Positions 1 to 5,914 of a stretch of 9,432 nt of DNA are shown here, piece after piece. Position numbers and translations under genes: made by a program. The first letter of the stretch is position 1. Every line of letters begins with the position of its first letter. The notes below the pieces were generated by a model. It was not told the DNA's origin. It did no database searches and worked only from the letters and a program-made list of their open reading frames with translations. Source of the DNA: a bacterium (GTDB lineage Bacteria > JAMCPX01); contig JAJYUJ010000062.1 in NCBI GenBank assembly GCA_021792615.1, positions 1 through 9,432 of the forward strand, written 5' to 3'.

Positions 1-530
1 GTGGTGATAACTCTGTCCAGATCCTGCTTCGTCCCCGGGGGAAGCAATCCCCGATTAATAATCCCTTTTCCTATTGCGGAAGAAAAAGAAATGGTATTCT
101 GGGATACGTTCTCATAGTAGGTCTTCGCTATATCCAGGGACTGCGTCAGCGAGCTCTCCACCTGGTTGCTGAACCAGCTGTTGATCGTATGGGTTATGAA
201 TCCTGACGATATGATAAACATAACAATGGTTGGGATTATAGAAAAAAATACAAAAGCCAGTGCGAGCTTGGTTCTGACCTTTAACCTGCCGAACCCCTGT
301 TTTTCCCCGAACACGATCTTCGCGGTATTCCGCATAACGAGGAAGATAAGCAGGGTGATCAATACGATGTTAAGGTTTATAAACGTAAATACCAGCGCAT
401 TCTTTGAAATGGGTACTTTTAGAATGACGTGATACACATTGGATTCCAATGATGTTAAGCCTATGAGGAAGCCAATGATAATGATGATAAGGGCGAATTC
501 AATGCGCCGTTTTCTTGATTCCGGATCCAT
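1..530 (-). CDS. NtrY-like membrane sensor histidine kinase, N-terminal part (runs off left edge)
   Basis: Reading from ATG at 530 towards position 1 gives 176 open codons with no stop, so only the sensor end of the gene is here. Three hydrophobic segments are visible, at about residues 12-29, 46-66 and 89-112, separated by a short basic cytoplasmic stretch (residues 67-88, with RLKVRTKL). The block from LALAFVFFSIIPTIVMF through SSGF to INSWFSNQVE (residues 89-125) is typical of NtrY-type sensor kinases, where it leads into a periplasmic or extracytoplasmic loop before HAMP, PAS and kinase domains. Those domains would lie outside the window. The family autophosphorylates and pairs with an NtrC/NtrX-type sigma-54 activator; the stimulus cannot be read here. 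No clear Shine-Dalgarno precedes the ATG. The start was chosen because the basic residues and first membrane segment follow at once. It lies 170 bases downstream of the TPR gene on the same strand. Confidence 0.8.
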   Translation of the reverse strand, partial: MDPESRKRRIEFALIIIIIGFLIGLTSLESNVYHVILKVPISKNALVFTFINLNIVLITLLIFLVMRNTAKIVFGEKQGFGRLKVRTKLALAFVFFSIIPTIVMFIISSGFITHTINSWFSNQVESSLTQSLDIAKTYYENVSQNTISFSSAIGKGIINRGLLPPGTKQDLDRVIT

Positions 531-536
531 GATATC

Positions 537-565
537 TTAATATATCAGACATCGCTCATTGTAAA
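537..565 (-). promoter_or_regulatory. Weak candidate promoter before the NtrY-like gene
   Basis: On the minus strand TTTACA (560-565) is followed either by TATATT (539-544, 15-base spacer) or by TATTAA (537-542, 17-base spacer). Transcription would begin within a few bases of the ATG at 530, giving a very short or leaderless transcript, which would fit the absence of a Shine-Dalgarno. The match is modest and the kinase could equally be read from upstream genes. Confidence 0.2.
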
Positions 566-700
566 CAGTCCTTTATGGTGCACAGGTCAGTGGACGAATG
601 TTGTCCTCCGGTTCATCGCCACCTGTCCTCTTCCTGCGGGGGAGAAGGTTTGAGAGATGTGTCCCTGAGAACTTTCCGGGTGGACACTCTACCTTGCTTT

Positions 701-1453
701 TTATTTATCTTTAATGGAATCCAGCAGCTTCTGTGCAAGCGGCCTGTCATACATGGCCCAGTCGGCCCTGTACGTCGGGTTTTTGAAGTTTATGACCGCG
801 GTCAATATCTTTTTCGCCTGTTGATACTTGCCTTCCCTGATGAGCACCTTGCCCTTCATCGCCATTGCCAGCGTCAGATGGGGATCTGATGTCAGTGCTC
901 TATTGAGAAAATCCAGCGTCTTTCCGTTGCTGTCGCTCACCACCCACTGCAGTTCATAGTACATTTCCCCATACGCCTCGAGGATATCGGCGTTCGTCTT
1001 GTCGAGCTCGTAGGCCTTGTGAAGGTTTTTCTTGAATTCCGGCAATGAGATCAGGGAATTCAACACGCCCTGCACTTCGCTTTTTCTCCCCAGATTCGCA
1101 GCATACCAGTAGTACCCCATGGCACCGTTGGGGTTTACCCGTATGGCACTTTTCGCCATTGCCATACCCTGTTCGTAATCGTTGAATGAACTCGTTTGTG
1201 TAAGCTTTGACTGGTCCCCCATGGTCTCGTATGCCCTTGCCAACCCCACATACCCTTCATAAATGGTACGTTTATCCTTCGATTCCGTTATGACCTGATT
1301 GAACATATCGATTGCCCGCTGTATGTTCGTAATGTCCTTATCATAATTATCGAACACACTTTGGGCTTCCCTCAGAGTCACTGCGTATGCATAGGCGGGA
1401 TATACCAGTGTAAACGCAAAAAATAATAGTATCATGACCTTCGTTTTCAACAT
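701..1453 (-). CDS. Exported TPR-repeat protein, paralogue A
   Basis: This 250-residue protein starts with a Sec signal peptide: KTK, a hydrophobic core, then a likely cut after Ala24 in AYAYA, leaving a mature N-terminus VTL. There is no lipobox cysteine, so a soluble periplasmic protein is expected. The rest is helical with TPR-like spacing; clear repeat pairs lie near residues 105-160 (MGYYWYAANLG, then LHKAYELDK) and 180-225 (LNRALTSDPHLTLAMAMKGK, then EGKYQQAKKIL). An ungapped alignment with the protein at 2027-2776 shows identity over roughly half of the mature residues, including NYDKDIT, FNQVIT, TMGDQ, VLNSL, EAYGEMYYEL, RADWA and LLDSIKDK. The overall layout recalls the TatT family of TRAP-associated TPR proteins, but no TRAP transporter genes are present, so a specific role is not assigned. 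AAAGGAG at 1461-1467, seven bases before the ATG, supports the start. It lies 54 bases after the RNase HI gene and is probably cotranscribed. Confidence 0.8.
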   Translation of the reverse strand: MLKTKVMILLFFAFTLVYPAYAYAVTLREAQSVFDNYDKDITNIQRAIDMFNQVITESKDKRTIYEGYVGLARAYETMGDQSKLTQTSSFNDYEQGMAMAKSAIRVNPNGAMGYYWYAANLGRKSEVQGVLNSLISLPEFKKNLHKAYELDKTNADILEAYGEMYYELQWVVSDSNGKTLDFLNRALTSDPHLTLAMAMKGKVLIREGKYQQAKKILTAVINFKNPTYRADWAMYDRPLAQKLLDSIKDK

Positions 1454-1507
1454 GCTTTGTCTCCTTTATCACTCCGCCTGTAACGGGCAGGGTTCTTTAA
1501 GTATGAG

Positions 1508-1915
1508 TCATTCTTTCTCGTCTATTGCAAGGTTAGCGAGTCTGTCCGCTTCCCGGTTTAATTCGCGCGGTATATGCTGTACGATGATCGTATCAAAATG
1601 CACGGCAAGGCTCGTATAAACCCTGAACAACTTTCTTATGTTGGGGTTTTTGACAGCGTACTTGCCGTTGAGCTGCGATACAAGGAGCAATGAATCGGAA
1701 TTGATATGTATTTTCTTGATATTCAATTCCTTGAGTTTTTCAAGGGCAAGGATAAGGGCATTGTATTCAGCGACGTTGTTTGTCGCATGACCGAGATACC
1801 TGGTCAGGTACACCGGTTTGTCCCTGACTCCGTAAATAACCGCACCGCATCCCGCCTCGCCGGGGTTTCCCCGTGATGCACCGTCTATAAATACCGTAAT
1901 TTCTTTTTTTTCCAT
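1508..1915 (-). CDS. rnhA: Ribonuclease HI, short single-domain form
   Basis: This 135-residue protein belongs to the RNase H fold (RVT_3/RNase_H) family and should cleave the RNA strand of RNA-DNA hybrids, for example in R-loops and residual primers, in the cytoplasm. All four catalytic acidic positions can be placed: Asp11 in FIDGASRGNPG, Glu50 in TNNVAEYNAL, Asp74 in INSDSLL and Asp124 in NREADRLAN. No N-terminal hybrid-binding domain is present and the protein is compact, as in archaeal and many anaerobe-type RNases HI. The frame is open upstream to a TTG at 1999, but the conserved fold begins directly after ATG 1915, and the extra 28 residues (for example RLSVNSGLDGNRYF) resemble nothing in the family. 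The start is not perfect: GGAG lies only two bases before the ATG. The gene sits between the two TPR paralogues on the same strand. Confidence 0.9.
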   Translation of the reverse strand: MEKKEITVFIDGASRGNPGEAGCGAVIYGVRDKPVYLTRYLGHATNNVAEYNALILALEKLKELNIKKIHINSDSLLLVSQLNGKYAVKNPNIRKLFRVYTSLAVHFDTIIVQHIPRELNREADRLANLAIDEKE

Positions 1916-2026
1916 ATCTCCACGCTTATTAAAATACCTGTTTCCATCTAGTCCTGAATTGACAGACAGCCTGTTAAGAGGGGAACCCCGGGAAACCAAG
2001 CATTAAACCTGTGTTTGCATTGTAGC

Positions 2027-2776
2027 CTATTTCTTGTCTTTTATGGAATCCAGCAGCCTCTGCGCGAGGGGCTTGTCAAACAGCGCCCAGTCCGCTCTGA
2101 AGCTCGGGGTCTTGTAATTGATGACCTTTTCCAGTATCGCCCGTGCCTTGTTATACTTGTCTTCTTTAATATACACCTTGCCGATTATTACCATTGCCAG
2201 GGTAAAGTTTGGATCATTTTTCAGTGAAGCATTGAGGTAGTCAAGTGCCTTGGTGTCACTGCCTCCTACTATCCAGGGCAGCTCGTAGTACATCTCGCCG
2301 TACGCTTCAAGTATATTAAAATTATTTTTATCGATCGCATAAGCCTTGCCGAGATATTTCTTGAAATCCGGCAGCATAAAAAGTGAATTCAGAACACCCT
2401 TGTATTGTCCGACCCTTCCAATGTTCGCGGCGTACCAGAAATAACCCATCGCACTCTTAGGATCAGCCTTGATTGCCTTGTCTGCGGCAGCCTGTCCGGC
2501 CTCATAGTCTTTCAAGGCATCGGTGTGGGTGAGTTTCGCCTGGTCTCCCATGGTCAAATAGGTCCTGGCAATATCACAGTAAGCCTGAGATATAATGTTT
2601 TGATCCGTTGTCCCAGTTATGACCTGGTTGAACAGGTCCAGGGATTTCTGCAGATCGGTAATGTCCTTGTCATAATTATTAAACACATTCTCTGCGTCGG
2701 AGAGCGTAACTGCGCGTGCGTTTACGGTAAACAGAAGTGTAATGGATAGTACCAGTAGCGTTTTTAGTCTTAGCAT
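2027..2776 (-). CDS. Exported TPR-repeat protein, paralogue B
   Basis: This 249-residue protein has a Sec signal peptide (MLRLK, hydrophobic core, NARA) with a likely cut after Ala22. The mature protein begins VTLSDAENVF, at the same place as in the paralogue at 701-1453. There is no lipobox cysteine. TPR-like helix pairs are seen at about residues 75-115 (DYEAGQAAADKAIKADPKSA), 135-160 (KKYLGKAYAIDKNNFNILEA) and 178-220 (LNASLKNDPNFTLAMVIIGK, then EDKYNKARAILEKVI). It is probably periplasmic and involved in protein-protein contacts; the partner is unknown. The start is well supported by AGGAGG at 2782-2787, five bases before the ATG. The HAD phosphatase gene ends 98 bases upstream, and RNase HI begins 111 bases downstream on the same strand. 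Similarity to TatT (TRAP-associated TPR) is an impression from overall pattern only. Confidence 0.8.
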   Translation of the reverse strand: MLRLKTLLVLSITLLFTVNARAVTLSDAENVFNNYDKDITDLQKSLDLFNQVITGTTDQNIISQAYCDIARTYLTMGDQAKLTHTDALKDYEAGQAAADKAIKADPKSAMGYFWYAANIGRVGQYKGVLNSLFMLPDFKKYLGKAYAIDKNNFNILEAYGEMYYELPWIVGGSDTKALDYLNASLKNDPNFTLAMVIIGKVYIKEDKYNKARAILEKVINYKTPSFRADWALFDKPLAQRLLDSIKDKK

Positions 2777-2792
2777 ATTATCCTCCTTTTTC

Positions 2793-2805
2793 CCGTCCGG
2801 GACGG
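2793..2805. promoter_or_regulatory. Palindrome in the leader of TPR gene B
   Basis: CCGTCC, one central G and GGACGG form a perfect 6+6 dyad. It lies just upstream of the AGGAGG ribosome-binding site of the TPR gene that starts at 2776. There is no T-run on either strand, so it is not a standard terminator. It could be an operator or an RNA hairpin in the leader; the function is not known. Confidence 0.3.
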
Positions 2806-2874
2806 CCTTTCTCTCTGTCAGACAACACTCTTGCTCTTAACCGCTTGAATCATATCATACTTCAATGGTTTTGT

Positions 2875-3708
2875 TTACAACTTTATGCTCCTGTTCAACA
2901 ATGCCTTTACCGCAAAGGTAAACCCGTACGGCCCTACAGCGTTTATTCTTGTGATGCGGTCCAGGGTTACATCCGTGAAACTACCGCCGGGCTTTTGTAC
3001 CAGAAACGGGACGTCGACCTGTCTGAACATGGGCTCGTCATTTTTACCTTCGCCTATGGCGACCGAAACGATGGTACCGTACACCTTTTTGTAGAGGGAT
3101 ATAAGCTCCTTCACTGCCTCACCCTTGTCCGTGTTTCCCATAAGATGGTAGAACCGTGTACCCGGATATACCTTCAGCCCGTTTTGCCTTGATAATTGTT
3201 GTATGCTCTCCAGAAGAGACGGGTCTCTGAGGATGAACGGCTCATCATGGCGTCTGACCTTAGCCATTGCTGCGAGTCGCGGTGCAAGGTTGAGGTAGCG
3301 GGACACCTCTTCGACGCTCATGTCTCCGAACCCGGTGACGCTGTTTCCGAAAGCCTTTTTCATCTGCTCAAAGACCCGGCGCAGGGTGGCGTAATCGGCA
3401 CCGAGCTCCAGTGCCGCATAGTCACCGGATTGCTTCAACCGGTCTGCCTTCACAAAGGGTTTAAACTGTTCAATCTGTTCCCGGGGCAGGTAGATAGCCC
3501 CGCCGTTCTCGACGATGAACGGAGAGGTGTTGCCCGTCTCTTCCCTGAAGTGGATGACTTCGGCATAGGATTTGCTTGTGCAAAATATCAGAGGGACGCG
3601 ATGACTCCTCAAGAGCTCGATACCTTCTTTGGATGCCTCAAACGAATAGGTATAATAATCAAGCAGCGTACCATCGAGGTCCGTAAATACTATTACTTGA
3701 TCTGGCAT
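2875..3708 (-). CDS. Mannosyl-3-phosphoglycerate phosphatase-like HAD hydrolase
   Basis: This 277-residue HAD-superfamily phosphatase matches the MPGP (mannosyl-3-phosphoglycerate phosphatase) subgroup in length and motif order. Motif I is Asp10-Leu-Asp12-Gly in FTDLDGTLLD, motif II is Thr44 in IFCTSKS, motif III is Lys195 in NTDKGEAVKEL, and motif IV is Asp224 in GEGKNDEPMF. The block PFIVENGGAIYLP (residues 63-75), which follows the motif II region, and the cap segment with FGDMSVEEV are typical of MPGP-like and YedP-like proteins. In characterised members the enzyme dephosphorylates mannosyl-3-phosphoglycerate to mannosylglycerate, a compatible solute; related enzymes act on glucosyl-3-phosphoglycerate. 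No glycosyl-3-phosphoglycerate synthase is in the window, so the substrate is inferred. AAGGAAGG at 3712-3719, close before the ATG, supports the start. It is the first gene of the minus-strand cluster and is divergent from the gene at 3888. Confidence 0.8.
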   Translation of the reverse strand: MPDQVIVFTDLDGTLLDYYTYSFEASKEGIELLRSHRVPLIFCTSKSYAEVIHFREETGNTSPFIVENGGAIYLPREQIEQFKPFVKADRLKQSGDYAALELGADYATLRRVFEQMKKAFGNSVTGFGDMSVEEVSRYLNLAPRLAAMAKVRRHDEPFILRDPSLLESIQQLSRQNGLKVYPGTRFYHLMGNTDKGEAVKELISLYKKVYGTIVSVAIGEGKNDEPMFRQVDVPFLVQKPGGSFTDVTLDRITRINAVGPYGFTFAVKALLNRSIKL

Positions 3709-3742
3709 GTACCTTCCTTCATGGCACGTATCTATCCTGTTT

Positions 3743-3757
3743 TTTCCTCAAAGGAAA
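3743..3757. promoter_or_regulatory. Dyad in the divergent region before the HAD phosphatase gene
   Basis: TTTCCT, CAA and AGGAAA form a perfect 6+6 inverted repeat 35-49 bases upstream of the phosphatase start at 3708, in the 179-base gap between divergent genes. Neither strand has a terminator-like T-run after it. It may be an operator, but no regulator gene is nearby and no convincing sigma-70 promoter was found for either divergent gene. Confidence 0.25.
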
Positions 3758-3861
3758 CAAATTTTGTCGGGATGAACTTCCTCCCCCATCCCCTGCTGCT
3801 TTCCCCAATCAACGGGTCACTGTTCTCGTTTTTTTAATACTTGTACCTGTCAAATAAAAAC

Positions 3862-3883
3862 GGTAAGCTTTTACCAGGAGGTG
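3862..3883 (+). promoter_or_regulatory. Strong Shine-Dalgarno with a hairpin directly upstream
   Basis: AGGAGGTG (3876-3883) lies four bases before the ATG at 3888 and is a near-ideal ribosome-binding site. Directly before it, GGTAA (3862-3866), loop GCTT and TTACC (3871-3875) form a small hairpin that abuts the site without covering it. It might shield or present the site; the stem is short and may be incidental. Confidence 0.4.
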
Positions 3884-3887
3884 TTCT

Positions 3888-4217
3888 ATGGGGACATTAT
3901 GGCTTGGTGGTTTGGTTGTCATGGTTTTTATGGTTGCTGCCGTGTGGAAGGTTTTTGAAAAGGCAGGACAGCCTGGATGGGCTTGTTTGATCCCGATCTA
4001 TAACTTATATGTTACCCTTAAGATCGCAGGCAAACCCGGGTGGTGGTTAATCTTATATTTTGTCCCCCTGGTAAACCTGATCGTCACCGGTGTCGTTTCT
4101 CTCGGTGTTGCTGAAAAATTCGGGAAAGGAGTGGGTTTTGGGTTCGGACTCTGGATTTTGGCTTTCATCTTCTATCCCATTCTCGGCTTCGGAGATGCCC
4201 GATATAAGACAACCTGA
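3888..4217 (+). CDS. Small DUF5684-like integral membrane protein
   Basis: This 109-residue hydrophobic protein has three likely membrane segments, at about residues 3-22, 51-71 and 83-101. The sequence between the first two carries the pattern seen in DUF5684-type proteins: EKAGQPGWACLIPIYNLYV followed by IAGKPGWWLILYFVPLVN. It ends with FGDARYK. The repeated 'aGxPGWw.lIP.yN' theme may form re-entrant or amphipathic elements. Function is unknown. In other genomes such proteins are found alone or near signal peptidase-like genes, but none is here. The Shine-Dalgarno is excellent. The next gene in the same direction begins 80 bases downstream, and the gene behind is divergent. Confidence 0.75.
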   Translation: MGTLWLGGLVVMVFMVAAVWKVFEKAGQPGWACLIPIYNLYVTLKIAGKPGWWLILYFVPLVNLIVTGVVSLGVAEKFGKGVGFGFGLWILAFIFYPILGFGDARYKTT

Positions 4218-4223
4218 TAAAGA

Positions 4224-4261
4224 AGCCTTTCCTGTTTTCCGACATCCGCTGTCAAAAGGCT
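4224..4261 (+). other. Imperfect stem-loop between the DUF5684-like and MBL genes
   Basis: AGCCTTT (4224-4230) pairs with AAAGGCT (4255-4261), and an inner GACA/TGTC stem (4241-4244 with 4250-4253) encloses TCCGC. It begins seven bases after the stop codon at 4217. No T-run follows, so it may be a processing or weak attenuation structure rather than a true intrinsic terminator. Confidence 0.3.
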
Positions 4262-4297
4262 GACCGAGTTACTATTTGCGATCCGTCCCATTGAGTT

Positions 4298-5113
4298 ATG
4301 CTTTTTAAGATAAATCAATTCGAAGACATAACCGTTCTTAAGATGTCAAAGACGCTTCTGGGAAAGCCTGTGTTTTTTGTCCATGCCTTTTTTATCGACA
4401 ACCTCCTCGTGGATACAGGGTTTACCGGCGCCAAACTCCACGTACGGCAGTTTATCAGGGAGCAAGGGGTCGAAAACATCGCAATTACGCATCATCATGA
4501 GGATCATATCGGGGCCAACGCGGAGGCGAACAGGCTGGGTATCGTTCCACTGGTCCCGCAGGAAGGTCTGGAACTCATACGGCATCCGCATAAACTCCAG
4601 CGCTACCGCATGCTGACATGGGGCATGCCAGAGCCCTCGGAAGCGCAGGTGCTTGGCGGCACGTTACAGACCGGGCGTTTTACCTTTGCGGTACTGCATG
4701 CACCGGGCCATAGTCATGATCACAAAGTCTTCTTTTTAAAAGAACGGGGATGGTTGTTTTCCGGGGATGTGTTTTTGTCCGAGCGCCTCAAGTATATGCG
4801 CGACGATGAAAATCCCAATATCACCATAGAAACACTGCGCGGGCTTTTGAAGCTTGATTTTGACGTGATGTTCGACGCGCTCCGTGGCCCTGTAAAAAAA
4901 GGGAAAGCAGCCATGAAAAACAAACTTGAGTTTTTGGAAGAAAAAAGAGACAGGGTAATCGACCTTTATGCCAAAGGCATGGATATGCGCAGCATTACGC
5001 ACGAGATATTCGGGAGAGAAGGGCTTATGACTGCGGTGAGCAGCGGTCATTACTCGAAGTTGAATTTCACCAGGGCATTGCTCGGTATAACAAACTATCC
5101 TCGTCCGACGTGA
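4298..5113 (+). CDS. Metallo-beta-lactamase-fold hydrolase
   Basis: This 271-residue protein has the MBL fold and is probably a cytoplasmic metal-dependent hydrolase of unknown substrate. Metal-binding residues can be seen in ITHHHEDHIGA (His65, His67, Asp69, His70), in HAPGHSHDH (His138) and in LFSGDVF (Asp157). The residue expected to be the last histidine ligand, in the 'CAHxGP..nG' stretch of this subgroup, is instead Leu195 in FDALRGPVKKG. That could weaken one metal site. A helical tail of about 60 residues (210-265, with RVIDLYAKGM and SGHYSKLNFTRALL) follows and is usual for this subgroup. The start is the first ATG that keeps the first beta strand (VLKMSKTLLGKPVFFVHAFFIDN); its ribosome-binding site is poor (TTGAG). 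An internal ATG at residue 16 is possible but would remove part of the fold. Confidence 0.8.
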   Translation: MLFKINQFEDITVLKMSKTLLGKPVFFVHAFFIDNLLVDTGFTGAKLHVRQFIREQGVENIAITHHHEDHIGANAEANRLGIVPLVPQEGLELIRHPHKLQRYRMLTWGMPEPSEAQVLGGTLQTGRFTFAVLHAPGHSHDHKVFFLKERGWLFSGDVFLSERLKYMRDDENPNITIETLRGLLKLDFDVMFDALRGPVKKGKAAMKNKLEFLEEKRDRVIDLYAKGMDMRSITHEIFGREGLMTAVSSGHYSKLNFTRALLGITNYPRPT

Positions 5114-5188
5114 AAAACCCTTACTCACTCCCGTCAAGGTTGGGAAAGAGATAAAAGGAAAGATTCCCCGCGTCCATCGGTCTCAGAA

Positions 5189-5389
5189 TCAGCCCTTGAA
5201 ATGTGCAATGATACCATTGATTTCCTTCTGCAATCCTTTATCTTCATACATTTGCTTTGCCAGACTGCCGGCGGCCTTGCTCACCGATGAATAGCTTAAT
5301 CCAAAATGTTCCCCGATCTCTGCGTTGCTCAGATTGCTATACCTCTTGAGTAAATATATGGCTACATTCTTCACTTTCGACGGGTGGCG
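5189..5389 (-). pseudogene. C-terminal remnant of a RAYT/IS200-like transposase (DnaA-like HTH tail)
   Basis: The open frame reads RHPSKVKNVAIYLLKRYSNL, then SNAEIGEHFGLSYSSVSKAA, and ends IIAHFKG. It matches the C-terminal DnaA-domain-IV-like helix-turn-helix tail that many IS200/REP-associated tyrosine transposases carry after the Y1 catalytic domain. Typical relatives have RHPSK, then A.YLLKR, LSN.EIG and Y.A.SKA in this order. The frame is closed by a TAA at 5390-5392, immediately before the RHPSK codons. No HUH motif, catalytic tyrosine or other transposase block could be read further upstream in any minus-strand frame. A GTG at 5374 could be taken as the start of a 61-residue protein, but it has no Shine-Dalgarno and would begin inside the conserved block. 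It is best treated as a dead stump; a domesticated stand-alone HTH protein is a less likely alternative. Confidence 0.75.
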
Positions 5390-5492
5390 TTATTGTGCGG
5401 AGGAGCCGTTTTTCTTTGGCGGCAATTTTTTACCGCTTGATTAATAAGACAACAACATCTACTGAATAGGTTGTTAGACAACGATGCTTGGG

Positions 5493-5630
5493 CTACATTC
5501 CGCCATCATGGATGGCAATAACATAGCCATCAGGATCTTTGAAAGAAAACGTCATGCCGAACGGACTCTTCCGAAGATCGGCGACAATAGGTACTGCTCG
5601 TACTCTGCCCCGCTCGTTTGTCAAGCCATT
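5493..5630 (-). pseudogene. C-terminal remnant of a VOC (glyoxalase/bleomycin-resistance fold) protein
   Basis: Forty-five codons on the minus strand end at TAG (5493-5495) and include ADLRKSPFGMTFSFKDPDGY followed by VIAIHDGGM. The pattern 'W/FG...F.DPDGy.i.i.D' is the hallmark of the last beta-alpha-beta-beta-beta unit of VOC-superfamily proteins. A stop (TGA) lies just upstream of the readable part. The N-terminal half, which carries other metal ligands in this family, is absent. The readable part ends where the palindromic GGGGTGACCCC repeat (5642-5652) begins, so a repeat insertion or deletion probably cut the gene. It is too short for the ordinary length of about 120-140 residues, so no function is expected. 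Confidence 0.65.
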
Positions 5631-5641
5631 TCACATTTCAA

Positions 5642-5652
5642 GGGGTGACCCC
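5642..5652. repeat. GGGGT-G-ACCCC palindrome
   Basis: A perfect 5+5 dyad with a central G. On the minus strand it reads TTTGGGGTCACCCCTTGAAA, which resembles short repeat boundaries often seen beside RAYT-type transposases in deltaproteobacteria. That likeness is from memory, not a search. It lies next to the broken end of the VOC remnant. Confidence 0.45.
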
Positions 5653-5734
5653 AAAGTTCTTCCGAGGCGGTAAAATATTGGGAAAAGAATTGGGGGCAGG
5701 GCTACACCCCTGACATTAGGCAGGTTTACAGAGG

Positions 5735-5766
5735 GATTGTTTCGTCGCTTCGCTCCTCGCAATGAC
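5735..5766. repeat. REP-like dispersed repeat (ATTG ... CAAT hairpin)
   Basis: GATTGTTTCGTCGCTTCGCT followed by CCTCGCAATGAC. The outer bases ATTG (5736-5739) and CAAT (5760-5763) pair around a GC-rich core containing CGTCGCTTCGCTCC. A very similar intergenic sequence (attgcttcgtcgcttcgctcctcgcaatgac) occurs in many copies in numerous bacterial genomes, so this is probably one member of a dispersed family. The copy number in this genome cannot be judged from the window. Confidence 0.6.
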
Positions 5767-5814
5767 ACACTTCTGCGCTCCTATTCAATGTGGGGAAAAT
5801 CATATCTTCCTCGC

Positions 5815-5831
5815 CCCACATCCCATGTGGG
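5815..5831. repeat. CCCACAT-CCC-ATGTGGG hairpin
   Basis: Perfect 7-base stem with a three-base loop. The upstream bases ATGTGGGG (5788-5795) can also pair with CCCCACAT (5814-5821), giving a competing structure. It belongs to the same palindrome cluster as its neighbours. Confidence 0.55.
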
Positions 5832-5876
5832 TATCCAGCCTGTGGCGGGACGGGAATGGCAGGGAGATGTAACGCC

Positions 5877-5914
5877 CTTCAGTCCCTCTTATTCTAAGAG
5901 GGATGACGCTGAAG
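5877..5914. repeat. Long hairpin (15 base pairs with a 5-base bulge)
   Basis: CTTCAG (5877-5882) and TCCCTCTTA (5883-5891) pair with TAAGAGGGA (5895-5903) and CTGAAG (5909-5914); the loop is TTC and the bulge is TGACG (5904-5908). No T-run follows on either strand. The bulged, REP-like form and its neighbours suggest a repeat element rather than a terminator. Confidence 0.6.

Noticed and set aside
659-687. GTGTCC ... GGACAC inverted repeat after TPR gene A as a terminator
   Set aside because: Only six pairs with a long loop and no T-run on the minus strand.
1916-1999. N-terminal extension of RNase HI to a TTG at 1999
   Set aside because: The 28 extra residues do not fit the RNase H fold, and ATG 1915 lies just before the first conserved strand.
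3196-3837. Long plus-strand open frame (213 codons) antisense to the HAD phosphatase
   Set aside because: It is the reverse complement of a gene with full HAD motifs, resembles no family and has no Shine-Dalgarno.
3841-3869. TTGTAC-17 bases-TAAGCT as promoter of the DUF5684-like gene
   Set aside because: Transcription would begin at or inside the Shine-Dalgarno, and the -10 match is poor.
4736-5137. Minus-strand open frame antisense to the MBL hydrolase
   Set aside because: It overlaps the well-supported MBL motifs and shows no family pattern.
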